From NCBI GenBank assembly GCA_021738045.1, contig JAIPCU010000007.1, positions 1 through 43,671 on the forward strand: a stretch of 43,671 nt of DNA. The letters run 5' to 3'. This DNA comes from Candidatus Methylopumilus sp. GTDB lineage: Bacteria; Pseudomonadota; Gammaproteobacteria; Burkholderiales; Burkholderiaceae_B. A program made the position numbers and the translations under genes. Below the pieces are notes generated by a model that was given only the letters and a program-made list of their open reading frames with translations, made no database searches and was not told where the DNA came from. Position 1 is the first letter of the stretch. Each line of letters starts with the position of its first letter. Of the stretch, positions 15,810 through 23,648 are shown piece after piece.

Positions 15810-16964
15810 ATGCCCGCTATCAACCCAATTTCTGCAATATCTCCCATGATTTCATGGGAAAAAGACGGTGAGATTCAGTCACTGCCGTGGCGCTCTGAAA
15901 ATAACTGGACGCCGCCCAAACGCACTGTTTTAGCCGATGACACAATGACGGCCGATATTGCCTACCGACTTGCCAGCGAAGGCGTTGGCCTGATCTGGAC
16001 CGGTGACTTTCAAAATGCACGCCAATTACTGCAAGCGCTGGGTCGGCGCACCGCAAAACGCCGGGTCAAGTATGCCGAGCAACCCTACCCCGAACGCTTT
16101 CATCAGGTACGTCTGGCACGTGCGCAACGTGCCCGTACGCTGGGTATGTTGCTGTTGAGGTTTGACCCTCACCACACCTTGACGCTGCGCCGCGCCCCTG
16201 AAGTGGCAACCGCCTGCCTGGCTGCGTATGGCGATAATGCCGAGCCTTATGTCATGCCCATGACAGAACTTCTGGGCGTCATCAGTGCCTACGAGTGGCG
16301 CAAAAAAGGGGTCGAGGTGCCGGCCTTGCAAGATCGAATTCATCCGCACTATGGGGTGTTCGCACCGATCCGCTCAGAGTATCTGGATTTAGTCAGCCAG
16401 GCGTTTCGGGCCAGCCCTCTTTCGATCGTCACTGCGTTTGACGTGGGTACCGGTACCTGCGTACTGGCGGCCTTGTTAGTCAAGCAAGGCGTCAAGCGCG
16501 TCGTCGGCACCGACACCAGCGCACGTGCGTTGTTATGCGCGCAAGACAACGTCAATCGCTTGAACATGGGTAAGCAAATCACCTTGCAACAAAGTGACTT
16601 GTTTCCTGAGGGGCAAGCCGACTTGATTGTGTGTAACCCGCCTTGGTTACCCGGGCGGCCTGCCTCAACGCTCGAGCAAGCCGTTTACGATCAAGATCAG
16701 CATATGTTGTTAGGCTTTTTGTCAGGGCTCAGCAAACATCTTGCACCCAAGGGCCAAGGTTGGCTGATTTTGTCGGATCTAGCCGAGCACCTTGGCTTAC
16801 GTAGCCGCGCGGCGCTACTCGCTGCGATTGAGCGCGCCGGCTTGGTCGTGCTCGAGCGACTCGACACGCGGCCGATTCATCCCAAAGCCAAAGAAGAGGC
16901 AGACCCGCTAGCGGATGCACGGCGCGCTGAGATCACTTCGCTTTGGAGGTTGGCTGTCAGCTAA
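15810..16964 (+). CDS. Class I SAM-dependent methyltransferase, PrmC/RsmC-like, target unknown
   Basis: Protein of 384 residues. The C-terminal half is a Rossmann methyltransferase with SAM motif AFDVGTGTCVLAALL (near residue 210), an acidic GTDTSARAL motif II region and NPPW in DLIVCNPPWLPG. NPPY/NPPW motifs belong to enzymes that methylate planar nitrogens (adenine, guanine, glutamine), so an RNA base, DNA base or protein glutamine is the likely target class. The N-terminal half (about 1-190) is not a domain I recognise; it contains GDFQNARQLLQALGRRTAKR and may bind substrate. The start is uncertain between the ATG at 15810 and a later one at 15846. It converges with mog, their stops overlapping by 4 nt (CTAA). 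Confidence 0.83.
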   Translation: MPAINPISAISPMISWEKDGEIQSLPWRSENNWTPPKRTVLADDTMTADIAYRLASEGVGLIWTGDFQNARQLLQALGRRTAKRRVKYAEQPYPERFHQVRLARAQRARTLGMLLLRFDPHHTLTLRRAPEVATACLAAYGDNAEPYVMPMTELLGVISAYEWRKKGVEVPALQDRIHPHYGVFAPIRSEYLDLVSQAFRASPLSIVTAFDVGTGTCVLAALLVKQGVKRVVGTDTSARALLCAQDNVNRLNMGKQITLQQSDLFPEGQADLIVCNPPWLPGRPASTLEQAVYDQDQHMLLGFLSGLSKHLAPKGQGWLILSDLAEHLGLRSRAALLAAIERAGLVVLERLDTRPIHPKAKEEADPLADARRAEITSLWRLAVS

Positions 16965-17581
16965 GCCGCGGGCGGGCGGCGAGCCGATTTGGGACGAAAG
17001 CCTTTGACTACGGCATCATGCGTTTCAATATACGGCCCGCCGATCAGATCAATGCAGTACGGCACAGCAGCAAAGATACCCGACACCACGACGCTGCCAT
17101 CTTCGCGCTTTAAACCCTCAAGGGTTTCGCTAATGGCTTTGGGCTGCCCAGGCAGATTGATGATGAGGGCAGCGTGGCCCTCAATCTCGCGCAACACAGC
17201 CACCTGACGCGACAAGATCGCGGTAGGCACAAACTGTAAGCTGATTTGCCGCATTTGTTCGCCAAACCCAGGCATCTCACGCGTAGCCACAGCTTGCGTC
17301 GCTTCGGGTGTCACGTCGCGCCGCGCGGGGCCCGTACCGCCCGTTGTCAGCACAAGGTGACAACGCTCGATATCCACGAGTTCGATCAACGCGGCTGAAA
17401 TCTCTTTCGCTTCGTCTTGAATCAAACGAGACACCGTTTGCACAGGCGACGACACTGCACGCTCAAGCCAAGCCTGCAGCGCCGGGATGCCTTGATCTTC
17501 GTAAACACCTTTCGAAGCCCGGTCTGAGACCGAAACGATGCCAACCCGAAGGGTTTCTGAACTCGCGGTGGTTTGCGTCAT
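16961..17581 (-). CDS. mog: Molybdopterin adenylyltransferase
   Basis: Activates molybdopterin by adenylation before molybdenum insertion by MoeA. The 206-residue MoaB/Mog-fold protein has RVGIVSVSDRASKGVYEDQG near the N-terminus, the MPT-binding TTGGTGPARRDVTPEAT loop (about 78-94) and LIINLPGQPKAISETL. The length and insertions fit Mog rather than MoaB. The ATG at 17581 has AGG about 7 nt upstream. No other molybdenum-cofactor gene is in the window. The nearest upstream genes, the ABC operon on the same strand, end 52 bp away, so read-through is possible but no functional link is shown. Confidence 0.92.
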   Translation of the reverse strand: MTQTTASSETLRVGIVSVSDRASKGVYEDQGIPALQAWLERAVSSPVQTVSRLIQDEAKEISAALIELVDIERCHLVLTTGGTGPARRDVTPEATQAVATREMPGFGEQMRQISLQFVPTAILSRQVAVLREIEGHAALIINLPGQPKAISETLEGLKREDGSVVVSGIFAAVPYCIDLIGGPYIETHDAVVKGFRPKSARRPPAA

Positions 17582-17633
17582 AAATTTACCTAAACAAGAG
17601 CGTTCAAATGAGCCTCTAATTTACCAGTAACCG

Positions 17634-18407
17634 CTAACGACTTTTGCTCCAGGCCTCATATAACTTTCTAAAGGCGCTATCCAACAAAAAGCCCAACAGA
17701 CCAATCAGCACCACCGTTGCCATCAACTCGTCATACGCCAAACGATCGCGCGTATCCAAAATAAAATAACCCAAGCCCGCCGACACGCCCAGCATTTCGC
17801 AAGGCACCAACACAATCCAAACAATCCCGATTGCCAGGCGCGTACCTGTCAACACGTGCCCCAAAATGCCTGGGAGGATGACACCTTTTAAGGTTTCCCA
17901 ACCTGTCGCTGATAAACTTTTCGACAGCTGCAACCAGCGTCGATCGAGCTGACGCACACCGGCAAGCGTGTTGAGCATGATGGGCCACATTGCAGCAAAG
18001 GCTAACAAAAAATAAACCGGTCGATCGCCAACACCAAAGGCCATCACTGCGATTGGCATCCACGATAAGGGTGAAATCATGCGTAAAAACTGAAACGCTG
18101 GCGATAGCGTGGCGTTAGCGCCCGCAGAGGCGCCAAGCAGTAACCCAAGGGGTACGCCGACAAGCAAGGCCAACCCAAGCCCCACCGCCACACGCTGCAA
18201 ACTGACCGCAATATGAATCCAGATCTCGCCACCTTGCAGTAACGTAACGAGAGTCAGTAAAGAGGGGCCAGGCGCAAAGCGTTGACCCATTGAGCCAGCT
18301 GCAGAAAACGGCACCGTCAGAAACCACCACAGCCCCACCATTAAAACAATTCCGGCGATACCCTGCAGCGCGCGCCAAGCGGTATGCGTTTTTAGCTGAG
18401 CTGCCAT
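17634..18407 (-). CDS. ABC transporter permease (nitrate/sulfonate/taurine type)
   Basis: Inner-membrane permease of 257 residues, BPD_transp_1 family. About six hydrophobic segments are visible, starting with GIAGIVLMVGLWWFLTVPF. The cytoplasmic EAA-type coupling loop is around SATGWETLKGVILPGILGHV. The ATG at 18407 shares a base with the stop of the upstream substrate-binding protein (TGATG), so the two are translationally coupled; the TTG one codon earlier is unnecessary. The sequence type is that of SsuC/TauC/NrtB transporters for aliphatic sulfonates, taurine, nitrate or related small molecules. The actual substrate is unknown. Confidence 0.9.
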   Translation of the reverse strand: MAAQLKTHTAWRALQGIAGIVLMVGLWWFLTVPFSAAGSMGQRFAPGPSLLTLVTLLQGGEIWIHIAVSLQRVAVGLGLALLVGVPLGLLLGASAGANATLSPAFQFLRMISPLSWMPIAVMAFGVGDRPVYFLLAFAAMWPIMLNTLAGVRQLDRRWLQLSKSLSATGWETLKGVILPGILGHVLTGTRLAIGIVWIVLVPCEMLGVSAGLGYFILDTRDRLAYDELMATVVLIGLLGFLLDSAFRKLYEAWSKSR

Positions 18408-19600
18408 CAAACCTCGATCACTTCTTGCCGCACATAACCTGAGGCTTGACCAAACTTCGTCATGCCGCCTGCCGCTTCAATCGCGCGCTTCACAAAACGA
18501 TCATCCACCAATTGCGAAGCAGCGGTCTTGCCATCAAGCTTTGCTAAGAAGCTACGATCAGCCTCGATCACAGTACTTTTCAAACGCGCAACGAGCTCTT
18601 CGGTATAACTAGGATAAGGGTAAGGCTGAAAATCGATGCGCTTGTCTTGCCAATCGGCATGACGAATTGCCTTAGACGACAAATACGACTCGCGATCACT
18701 TGCAGCAGGCGCCAGCACTTTGCTCAACACGGGCAAAGCATGCGGCGTGTAACGGTTTGCACCTTCTTTGGATAGCAGTTGGGCTGTCTCGGCTCGATGA
18801 TCACGAATCCATAACTGCGCACGCACAATCGCATCAACCACTTTCTGCGACCACTCTGGGCGCTGTTCTAGATCACGCTCGTGCATGAACACCGTGCAGC
18901 AAGCGTGGTTGCGCCAAACATCTCCGGTAAAGCGCAATACCTTGCCAATGCCCATCGTTTCAGCGATCGCATTGAAGGGCTCGGCCACGATGTAGCCAGC
19001 GATGTTGCGCGACGCCAAGGCGGGCGGCATATCAGACGGCGCCATGACCACCAGGTTGACCTCGTTGGCAGCGGGCTGGCCACCTTGTTTACGCGACACC
19101 GGCTCTAGCCCGGCCTCGCGCAGCATGGCTTGCAACACCACGTTATGAATCGAATACCAAAACGGGATAGCGACTGTTTTTCCACCCAAAGCTTTGATCT
19201 CGTTAACCTCAGGTAACACTGTCAGGCCTGAACCGCCGACGTGATTCCAGGCAACAATCTTGGCTGACACCTTGCTGCCAAAACGCGCCCACACCGTCAT
19301 GGGCGATAACAGATGCACGACATTGACCTGACCGGCGATAAACGCTTCGATCAGTTGTGCCCAACTGCGCAGCATCGTGGGTTTTTCAACATCAACGCCA
19401 GCGTCTTTAAAAAATCCGTTGTGATGCGCCACCAACAACGGGGCGGCATCCGTGATCGGTAAATAACCAATCCGCACCGGGCCATTGGCCGCAGGTTGCG
19501 CCTGCGCGTTAAAGGCAGCTAACAGTGGGGCAGCGCCCGCAACGGTAAATAAACTTGCCAATTTAAGCATCTCGCGGCGCGAGACATGTTCAAGACACAT
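18407..19600 (-). CDS. ABC transporter substrate-binding protein with Tat-type signal
   Basis: Periplasmic binding protein of 397 residues, NMT1/THI5-like (NrtA/SsuA/TauA superfamily). The N-terminus carries a twin-arginine motif SRREMLK (7-13), a hydrophobic stretch, and an AxA site (NAQA, cleavage about residue 34). Core motifs are VRIGYLPITDAAPLLVAHHN, VVHLLSPMTVWARFG and GKTVAIPFWYSIHN, the last resembling the nitrate/bicarbonate-type branch. The region YIVAEPFNAIAETMG is also typical. It overlaps the ATPase gene upstream by 11 nt and the permease downstream by one base. A Tat signal implies export in a folded state. The ligand cannot be told from the sequence. Confidence 0.9.
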   Translation of the reverse strand: MCLEHVSRREMLKLASLFTVAGAAPLLAAFNAQAQPAANGPVRIGYLPITDAAPLLVAHHNGFFKDAGVDVEKPTMLRSWAQLIEAFIAGQVNVVHLLSPMTVWARFGSKVSAKIVAWNHVGGSGLTVLPEVNEIKALGGKTVAIPFWYSIHNVVLQAMLREAGLEPVSRKQGGQPAANEVNLVVMAPSDMPPALASRNIAGYIVAEPFNAIAETMGIGKVLRFTGDVWRNHACCTVFMHERDLEQRPEWSQKVVDAIVRAQLWIRDHRAETAQLLSKEGANRYTPHALPVLSKVLAPAASDRESYLSSKAIRHADWQDKRIDFQPYPYPSYTEELVARLKSTVIEADRSFLAKLDGKTAASQLVDDRFVKRAIEAAGGMTKFGQASGYVRQEVIEV

Positions 19601-20426
19601 CGACTAATTCCTTTACGGCAGATTGCCTGGGCACTGGCGTTGGCTTTGGGTGCAACGCACGTTGAAGCGTTCGTAAAATTTCAATGCGGAGTTGGCCGAG
19701 CTCTTCGACGAGATCTTCGCGTGGCTGCGAGTACGCAAGATGCCACTCGCCCACACATCGCGCAGGCGCACCACCCAAGAGCACGATACGATCCGCGACC
19801 TGCAAAGCTTCGTCGATATCGTGTGTGATTAACACCGCTGCGGTACCCAAATCGTCACGCAAGGTCAGCAACAGTTTTTGCATGGCCGCGCGCGTCACTT
19901 CATCCAACGCACCAAACGGCTCATCCAGCAAAATCACCTCGGGCTGTCTGGCGACGCAGCGCGCAAGCGCGGTACGTTGCGCCATGCCGCCCGACAACTC
20001 CGAGGGCATCAATAATCGAGCATGCTCTAAACCGACTTCACTAATTGCAACATCGACTCGTTGTTTTTTTTCGGCTGCAGTCAAGCGTGGTTGATGTTTG
20101 AAATCCAGCCCGAAGCCGACGTTTTTTTCAAGCGTCAACCAGGGCAGCAGACTCGGATCCTGAAAGGCCATCGCAATACGCGGGTGCGTACCTGTCAGAG
20201 GCTGTCCGTCCACTAACACAGAGCCCTGAGTGGGTTGCTGCAAACCTGCCAGTACTCGCAGCAAGCTGGATTTGCCAACACCGCTGGGCCCTAAAATCGC
20301 TACGATTTCGCCAGCAGCAACGTTAAGATCCAAACCATCAATCAAAGGCGTAGCCGCGCCATAGCGCAGACCGAGGCCTTTAACCTCTAAAACACAGTCG
20401 GGAAGTTTGGTAATCGGCGCAAGCAT
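19590..20426 (-). CDS. ABC transporter ATP-binding protein
   Basis: Cytoplasmic ATPase of 278 residues that would energise the importer encoded with it. Walker A is GPSGVGKSS (46-54), the Q-loop lies in AFQDPSLLPW, the signature is LSGGMAQRTALARC, and Walker B is VILLDEPFGALDE, followed by the switch His in LITHDIDEAL. It belongs to the SsuB/TauB/NrtD group. The ATG at 20426 has GGA 8 nt upstream. It is the first gene of ATPase - binding protein - permease; the binding protein lying between the two membrane-associated subunits is less common. A 24-bp tandem array lies 84-174 bp upstream. Confidence 0.93.
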   Translation of the reverse strand: MLAPITKLPDCVLEVKGLGLRYGAATPLIDGLDLNVAAGEIVAILGPSGVGKSSLLRVLAGLQQPTQGSVLVDGQPLTGTHPRIAMAFQDPSLLPWLTLEKNVGFGLDFKHQPRLTAAEKKQRVDVAISEVGLEHARLLMPSELSGGMAQRTALARCVARQPEVILLDEPFGALDEVTRAAMQKLLLTLRDDLGTAAVLITHDIDEALQVADRIVLLGGAPARCVGEWHLAYSQPREDLVEELGQLRIEILRTLQRALHPKPTPVPRQSAVKELVDVS

Positions 20427-20509
20427 CTCAATCCAATCTCGTCATCCCCGCCAAGCGGGTTGGGACTGGAAGTTTAAGGCGGCCTCTTTATTTCTTAAAC
20501 GACTAATGA

Positions 20510-20600
20510 GTCATTTACTTATAACCTTTAAAAGTCATTTACTTATTACCTTTAAGAGTCGTTTGCCTATCACCTTTAAGAATCGTTTACTTATCACTCA
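20510..20600. repeat. 24-bp tandem repeat, nearly four copies
   Basis: Copies at 20510-20533, 20534-20557 and 20558-20581, plus a partial fourth from 20582. Copies 1 and 2 differ at only a few positions. Read on the minus strand (the direction of the flanking genes), two junctions form ATG-five to six codons-TAA mini-frames (20515-20538 and 20503-20514), the first preceded by AAAGGT. It occupies the gap between cbpM and the ABC operon. It is not a CRISPR, because there are no unique spacers. Confidence 0.9.
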
Positions 20601-20619
20601 CGGTTCTTTTTAAAGGTGA
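20570..20619. repeat. Inverted repeat at the edge of the 24-bp array
   Basis: TCACCTTTAA (20570-20579) pairs perfectly with TTAAAGGTGA (20610-20619) across a 30-nt loop. It begins 3 nt past the cbpM stop in the minus direction and could form a weak hairpin at the end of the cbpAM transcript. There is no T-tract after it. Confidence 0.55.
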
Positions 20620-20621
20620 GA

Positions 20622-20930
20622 TCAAAAGCCGCTTAACTGCAACCTCAGCTCGCGCACTTCTTGCATTAAGTCTGCCATCAAAGCTGCAGCATCGAGGTTA
20701 ACTTCAAAGTCGCGCTGCAGGCGTGCAACTTGTCGAGCACGTGCCACAGCAGCGCTCGCAAAGACCCAACCCTCGGGCGGTGCACTCTGCCGTAAGGCTG
20801 GTAATACGCCGTGTTCAACAAGTGTCATCACCCATTCAATCTGTTGTTCGCAACATTGCGCCAACTCGTGGATGGTGACAGGTGCCTGGTCGTCAACCAC
20901 GACCGCGGTACAAATCGTGATTTGGGTCAT
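20622..20930 (-). CDS. cbpM: Chaperone modulatory protein CbpM
   Basis: Small MerR-like protein of 102 residues that in E. coli binds the J-domain of CbpA and inhibits both its co-chaperone and DNA-binding activities. Visible are the TIHELAQCCEQQIEWVMTLV helical start, EGWVFASAAVARARQVARLQ in the middle, and a C-terminal leucine-rich helix ending EVRELRLQLSGF. The start ATG overlaps the cbpA stop by 4 nt (ATGA), the standard cbpAM arrangement. Expression should follow cbpA from the heat-shock-like promoter at 21952-21981. Confidence 0.9.
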   Translation of the reverse strand: MTQITICTAVVVDDQAPVTIHELAQCCEQQIEWVMTLVEHGVLPALRQSAPPEGWVFASAAVARARQVARLQRDFEVNLDAAALMADLMQEVRELRLQLSGF

Positions 20931-21907
20931 GCTGAGACTCCTAAATGGGCGCGCGGATTAAAAGCCGCTGCCTTTGCCAACTGTTCATACGCTGCACGTG
21001 TTTGCTCGTTTTCTGCCGAAGGCCAAACAATGTCGAGCACTAGATACAAGTCACCGGGAGGATCCCCAGGCAAACCTTTGCCACGTAAGCGTAACTTACC
21101 GCCCTGTTTGCTGCCTGCAGCGATATTGACTTCAACTTCTCCGGCAAGCGTCGGTGCGTGCACTTTACCGCCGAGTGCCGCTTCCCAAGGAGTCACAGGA
21201 AGCTTCATGCTCAAGTCGCGACCATTGCTCTGATACAGCGCGTGTGCTGCAAAATGTACGGTCAAGAACAGATCGCCTGGTGCACCACCGCCCTCACCCG
21301 GCATCCCCTGGCCCGCTAACCGAATCATTTGTCCGGCCTTCACGCCTGCGGGGATCTTGACACTCAGTGTGCGGTTCACCAATTGAGGCCGCCCCTGTGA
21401 ATCGAGTTGCACCGAACGCAAGCCTAGTTCGCGGGTGGCGCCTGCAAAACTGTCTTCAAACGAAATTTCTATATCGGCATGGTGATCTTCGCCGCGTAAC
21501 GGTTGCGCATGACCTTGACCTGAGTCAAAACTTTGACCGCGCCCTTGAGCGCGGCGCTGTTGCTCAGCCTGTTTAAACAAGCCTGCCATAAAGTCTTGAA
21601 ACTCAGCCTGATTAGGCCCCTCGCCTTGCGCGCCCGAAAACTCAAACCCTCGATCCCAGCCGGGTCCGGGGCTCGCACCATTTGGCCCAGACACGCCGGC
21701 CGCTAACCCATCGTAGGCAGCACGCTTCTCAGCGTCACGCAGCACATCATTGGCCTCGTTTAGATCGCGCATGCGCGCCTCGGCATCAGGCTCTTTGCTG
21801 ACATCGGGGTGATACTTGCGCGCGAGTTTGCGGTACGCCTTGCGGATATCATCCTGCGAGGCATCGCGGGGCACTTCTAAAATCTTGTAGTAGTCTTTGA
21901 ATTCCAT
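20927..21907 (-). CDS. cbpA: Curved DNA-binding protein CbpA, DnaJ-class co-chaperone
   Basis: J-domain co-chaperone of 326 residues that stimulates DnaK and, in E. coli, binds curved DNA. The J-domain occupies residues 1-70 with the HPD motif at 33-35. A Gly/Gln-rich linker follows (about 75-140). Two DnaJ-type C-terminal substrate-binding domains are marked by DIEISFEDSFAGATRELGLR, VKIPAGVKAGQMIRLAGQG and LRGKGLPGDPPGDLYLVL. There is no cysteine-rich zinc domain, which separates it from DnaJ. It overlaps cbpM by 4 nt. Divergent from the cupin gene, with an 81-bp shared upstream region that holds a sigma-32-like promoter and an 18-bp palindrome. Confidence 0.94.
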   Translation of the reverse strand: MEFKDYYKILEVPRDASQDDIRKAYRKLARKYHPDVSKEPDAEARMRDLNEANDVLRDAEKRAAYDGLAAGVSGPNGASPGPGWDRGFEFSGAQGEGPNQAEFQDFMAGLFKQAEQQRRAQGRGQSFDSGQGHAQPLRGEDHHADIEISFEDSFAGATRELGLRSVQLDSQGRPQLVNRTLSVKIPAGVKAGQMIRLAGQGMPGEGGGAPGDLFLTVHFAAHALYQSNGRDLSMKLPVTPWEAALGGKVHAPTLAGEVEVNIAAGSKQGGKLRLRGKGLPGDPPGDLYLVLDIVWPSAENEQTRAAYEQLAKAAAFNPRAHLGVSA

Positions 21908-21932
21908 ATGCGTGGCGGCACAAGGCTCGCCA

Positions 21933-21950
21933 AAAGGGTGGACACCCTTT
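21933..21950. promoter_or_regulatory. 18-bp palindrome in the cbpA 5' region
   Basis: AAAGGGTG (21933-21940) and CACCCTTT (21943-21950) form a perfect inverted repeat with a 2-bp centre. It falls at or just after the predicted cbpA transcription start, so it could be an operator or a hairpin in the leader. Confidence 0.5.
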
Positions 21951-21951
21951 C

Positions 21952-21981
21952 ACAATGGGGCTAAAACCTTTAAAACTCAAG
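21952..21981 (-). promoter_or_regulatory. Predicted sigma-32 (RpoH) heat-shock promoter of cbpA-cbpM
   Basis: On the minus strand, CCCTTGAGT (-35, ending at 21975) and CCCCATTGT (-10, 21960-21952) are separated by 14 nt. The RpoH consensus is CTTGAAA and CCCCATNT with 11-16 nt between them; 5 of 7 and 7 of 8 positions match. Transcription would start about 40 nt upstream of the cbpA ATG. The -35 element overlaps the Shine-Dalgarno of the divergent cupin gene. Confidence 0.65.
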
Positions 21982-21988
21982 GGATATC

Positions 21989-22318
21989 ATGCAAATAAAT
22001 AATATTCCGTTTGGCACAACAGACTGGTCAAGCGTTGAAGTCACCGAGCACCCTGGCACGACAGGCAAAGCATTCTGGCGCACACGCCAATTTGGCGCGA
22101 TTCGGGTGCGGATGGTTGAGTACAGTGCGGGCTATCTGGCAGACCACTGGTGCGAAAAAGGCCACATCTTGCTTTGCTTGAGCGGCACCTTACACACCGA
22201 GCTGAAAGACGGTAGGCATTTTGACTTGACGCCTGGCACTAGCTATCAAGTCGCGGATCATGCCGAACCGCATCAATCATCCACCGCCACAGGGGCGACG
22301 CTTTTTATTGTTGATTGA
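21989..22318 (+). CDS. Small DHCW-motif cupin-fold protein
   Basis: Single-domain cupin of 109 residues. It matches the small DHCW-motif cupin group: YLADHWCEKGHILLCLSGTL (about 48-67) carries the D-H-W-C and G-H residues, and DLTPGTSYQVADHAEPHQSS forms the second cupin motif. Histidines there could bind a metal, but no substrate or reaction is established for this family. The ATG at 21989 has AAGGGAT six to seven bases upstream. It stands alone between cbpA (divergent) and pgk (convergent). A hairpin at 22324-22350 follows its stop by 6 nt. Confidence 0.82.
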   Translation: MQINNIPFGTTDWSSVEVTEHPGTTGKAFWRTRQFGAIRVRMVEYSAGYLADHWCEKGHILLCLSGTLHTELKDGRHFDLTPGTSYQVADHAEPHQSSTATGATLFIVD

Positions 22319-22323
22319 GATAC

Positions 22324-22350
22324 GCAAGCACCCACGCCTAGCGTGCTTGC
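22324..22350. terminator. Hairpin between the convergent cupin and pgk genes
   Basis: Perfect 8-bp stem GCAAGCAC (22324-22331) / GTGCTTGC (22343-22350) with an 11-nt loop; an alternative fold pairs CACGC with GCGTG inside. It lies between two converging stops, as a shared terminator would, but has no T-run on either side. Confidence 0.5.
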
Positions 22351-22359
22351 CACGTCGCT

Positions 22360-23556
22360 TCAACCAGCAGCACGCTGTTGCAGAATCTCAACTGCCGGCA
22401 AGGTCTTGCCTTCTAAGAACTCTAGAAAGGCACCGCCCCCAGTCGAGATATAACCAACTTTATCGGTGATCCCAAACTTAGCAATTGCAGCCAAGGTGTC
22501 ACCACCCCCCGCAATTGAAAACCCTGCCGAATCAGCAATGGCGTGCGCCACCACTTCAGTGCCGTGCGCAAAGGCGTCAAACTCGAACACGCCCAAGGGA
22601 CCGTTCCAAACAATGGTGCCTGCTTGCTTCAAGATCGCAGCCAACTGTGCCGAAGTTTGCGGCCCAATATCAAAAATCAAATCGTCAGCCAGTACATCTT
22701 TGGCAGACTTTGCTGTGGCCGGAGCCTGCGCCGAAAACTCTTTGGCACATGCAACGTCTGTGGGGATTGGCACCGCTGCGCCGCGCTCTTGCATTTTTTT
22801 CATCACTGCTCGGGCTTGATCCAATTGATCAGGCTCAGCCAACGACTTACCAATCGGCAAGCCTGCGGCCAACATAAAGGTGTTGGCAATACCCCCACCC
22901 ACAATCAACTGATCGACCTTGTCTGCCAGCGACTGCAAAATCGATAGCTTGGTCGAGACTTTAGAGCCACCCACAATCGCAACCAACGGACGCTTAGGCG
23001 CTAACAAGGCACGCCCGAGGGCTTCGAGCTCCGCCTGCAGTAATGGGCCTGCACAAGCGATTGGCGCGAACTGAGCGATGCCGTGCGTAGTGGCTTCAGC
23101 GCGATGCGCGGTGCCAAACGCATCGTTCACATACACATCGCACAACGCGGCCATTTTTTTAGACAATACCGGGTCGTTCTTTTTTTCGCCCTTGTTGACG
23201 CGGCAGTTTTCAAGCAACACCACCTGGCCCGGGGCAACCGTCACACCCTCAACCCAGTTTTGCACCAAAGTCACTGGCATCCCCATTAATTCAGTCAGGC
23301 GCTTGGCAATCGGCGCGAGTGAATCTTCAGGACTGAGAGTACCCTCGGTCGGGCGTCCCAGATGCGACGTCACCATCACCGCGGCACCTGCATCAAGCGC
23401 CAAGCGAATCCCCGGCACAGAGGCACGAATTCGAGTGTCTTCGGTGATGTTGCCCGCATCGTCAAACGGTACATTCAAGTCGGCGCGGATGAACACGCGC
23501 TTGCCAGCGAGCTTGCCGGCCTGAGCCAGCCCAGAGAGAGTTTGAACAGTGGTCAT
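22360..23556 (-). CDS. pgk: Phosphoglycerate kinase
   Basis: Glycolytic enzyme transferring phosphate between 1,3-bisphosphoglycerate and ADP. The start is the ATG at 23556 (398 residues; GGA Shine-Dalgarno 5 nt upstream); the GTG four codons earlier is not needed. Motifs are [14 protein letters not shown] (near 18), [10 protein letters not shown] (substrate arginine), [25 protein letters not shown] and the C-terminal nucleotide loop [12 protein letters not shown]...[14 protein letters not shown]. Length and motifs are normal. It is third in tkt-gap-pgk and separated from gap by 129 bp that contain a hairpin. In many Burkholderiales pyk and fba follow pgk directly, but here the next gene is the convergent cupin. 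Confidence 0.96.
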   Translation of the reverse strand: MTTVQTLSGLAQAGKLAGKRVFIRADLNVPFDDAGNITEDTRIRASVPGIRLALDAGAAVMVTSHLGRPTEGTLSPEDSLAPIAKRLTELMGMPVTLVQNWVEGVTVAPGQVVLLENCRVNKGEKKNDPVLSKKMAALCDVYVNDAFGTAHRAEATTHGIAQFAPIACAGPLLQAELEALGRALLAPKRPLVAIVGGSKVSTKLSILQSLADKVDQLIVGGGIANTFMLAAGLPIGKSLAEPDQLDQARAVMKKMQERGAAVPIPTDVACAKEFSAQAPATAKSAKDVLADDLIFDIGPQTSAQLAAILKQAGTIVWNGPLGVFEFDAFAHGTEVVAHAIADSAGFSIAGGGDTLAAIAKFGITDKVGYISTGGGAFLEFLEGKTLPAVEILQQRAAG

Positions 23557-23648
23557 AAGATCCAACACAAAGAAATCAAAAAATATCAGTCACGAAACAT
23601 GCAAAGCGTACTAGGCAATATGCAAGCGTTTCAGATGACCCTTAAGCA

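Noticed and set aside
20407-20613. Plus-strand coding gene with an 8-residue repeat (SHLLITFK)
   Set aside because: A 24-bp array is open in several frames by periodicity alone. The frame opposes both neighbours, overlaps the ABC ATPase start and has no ribosome site.
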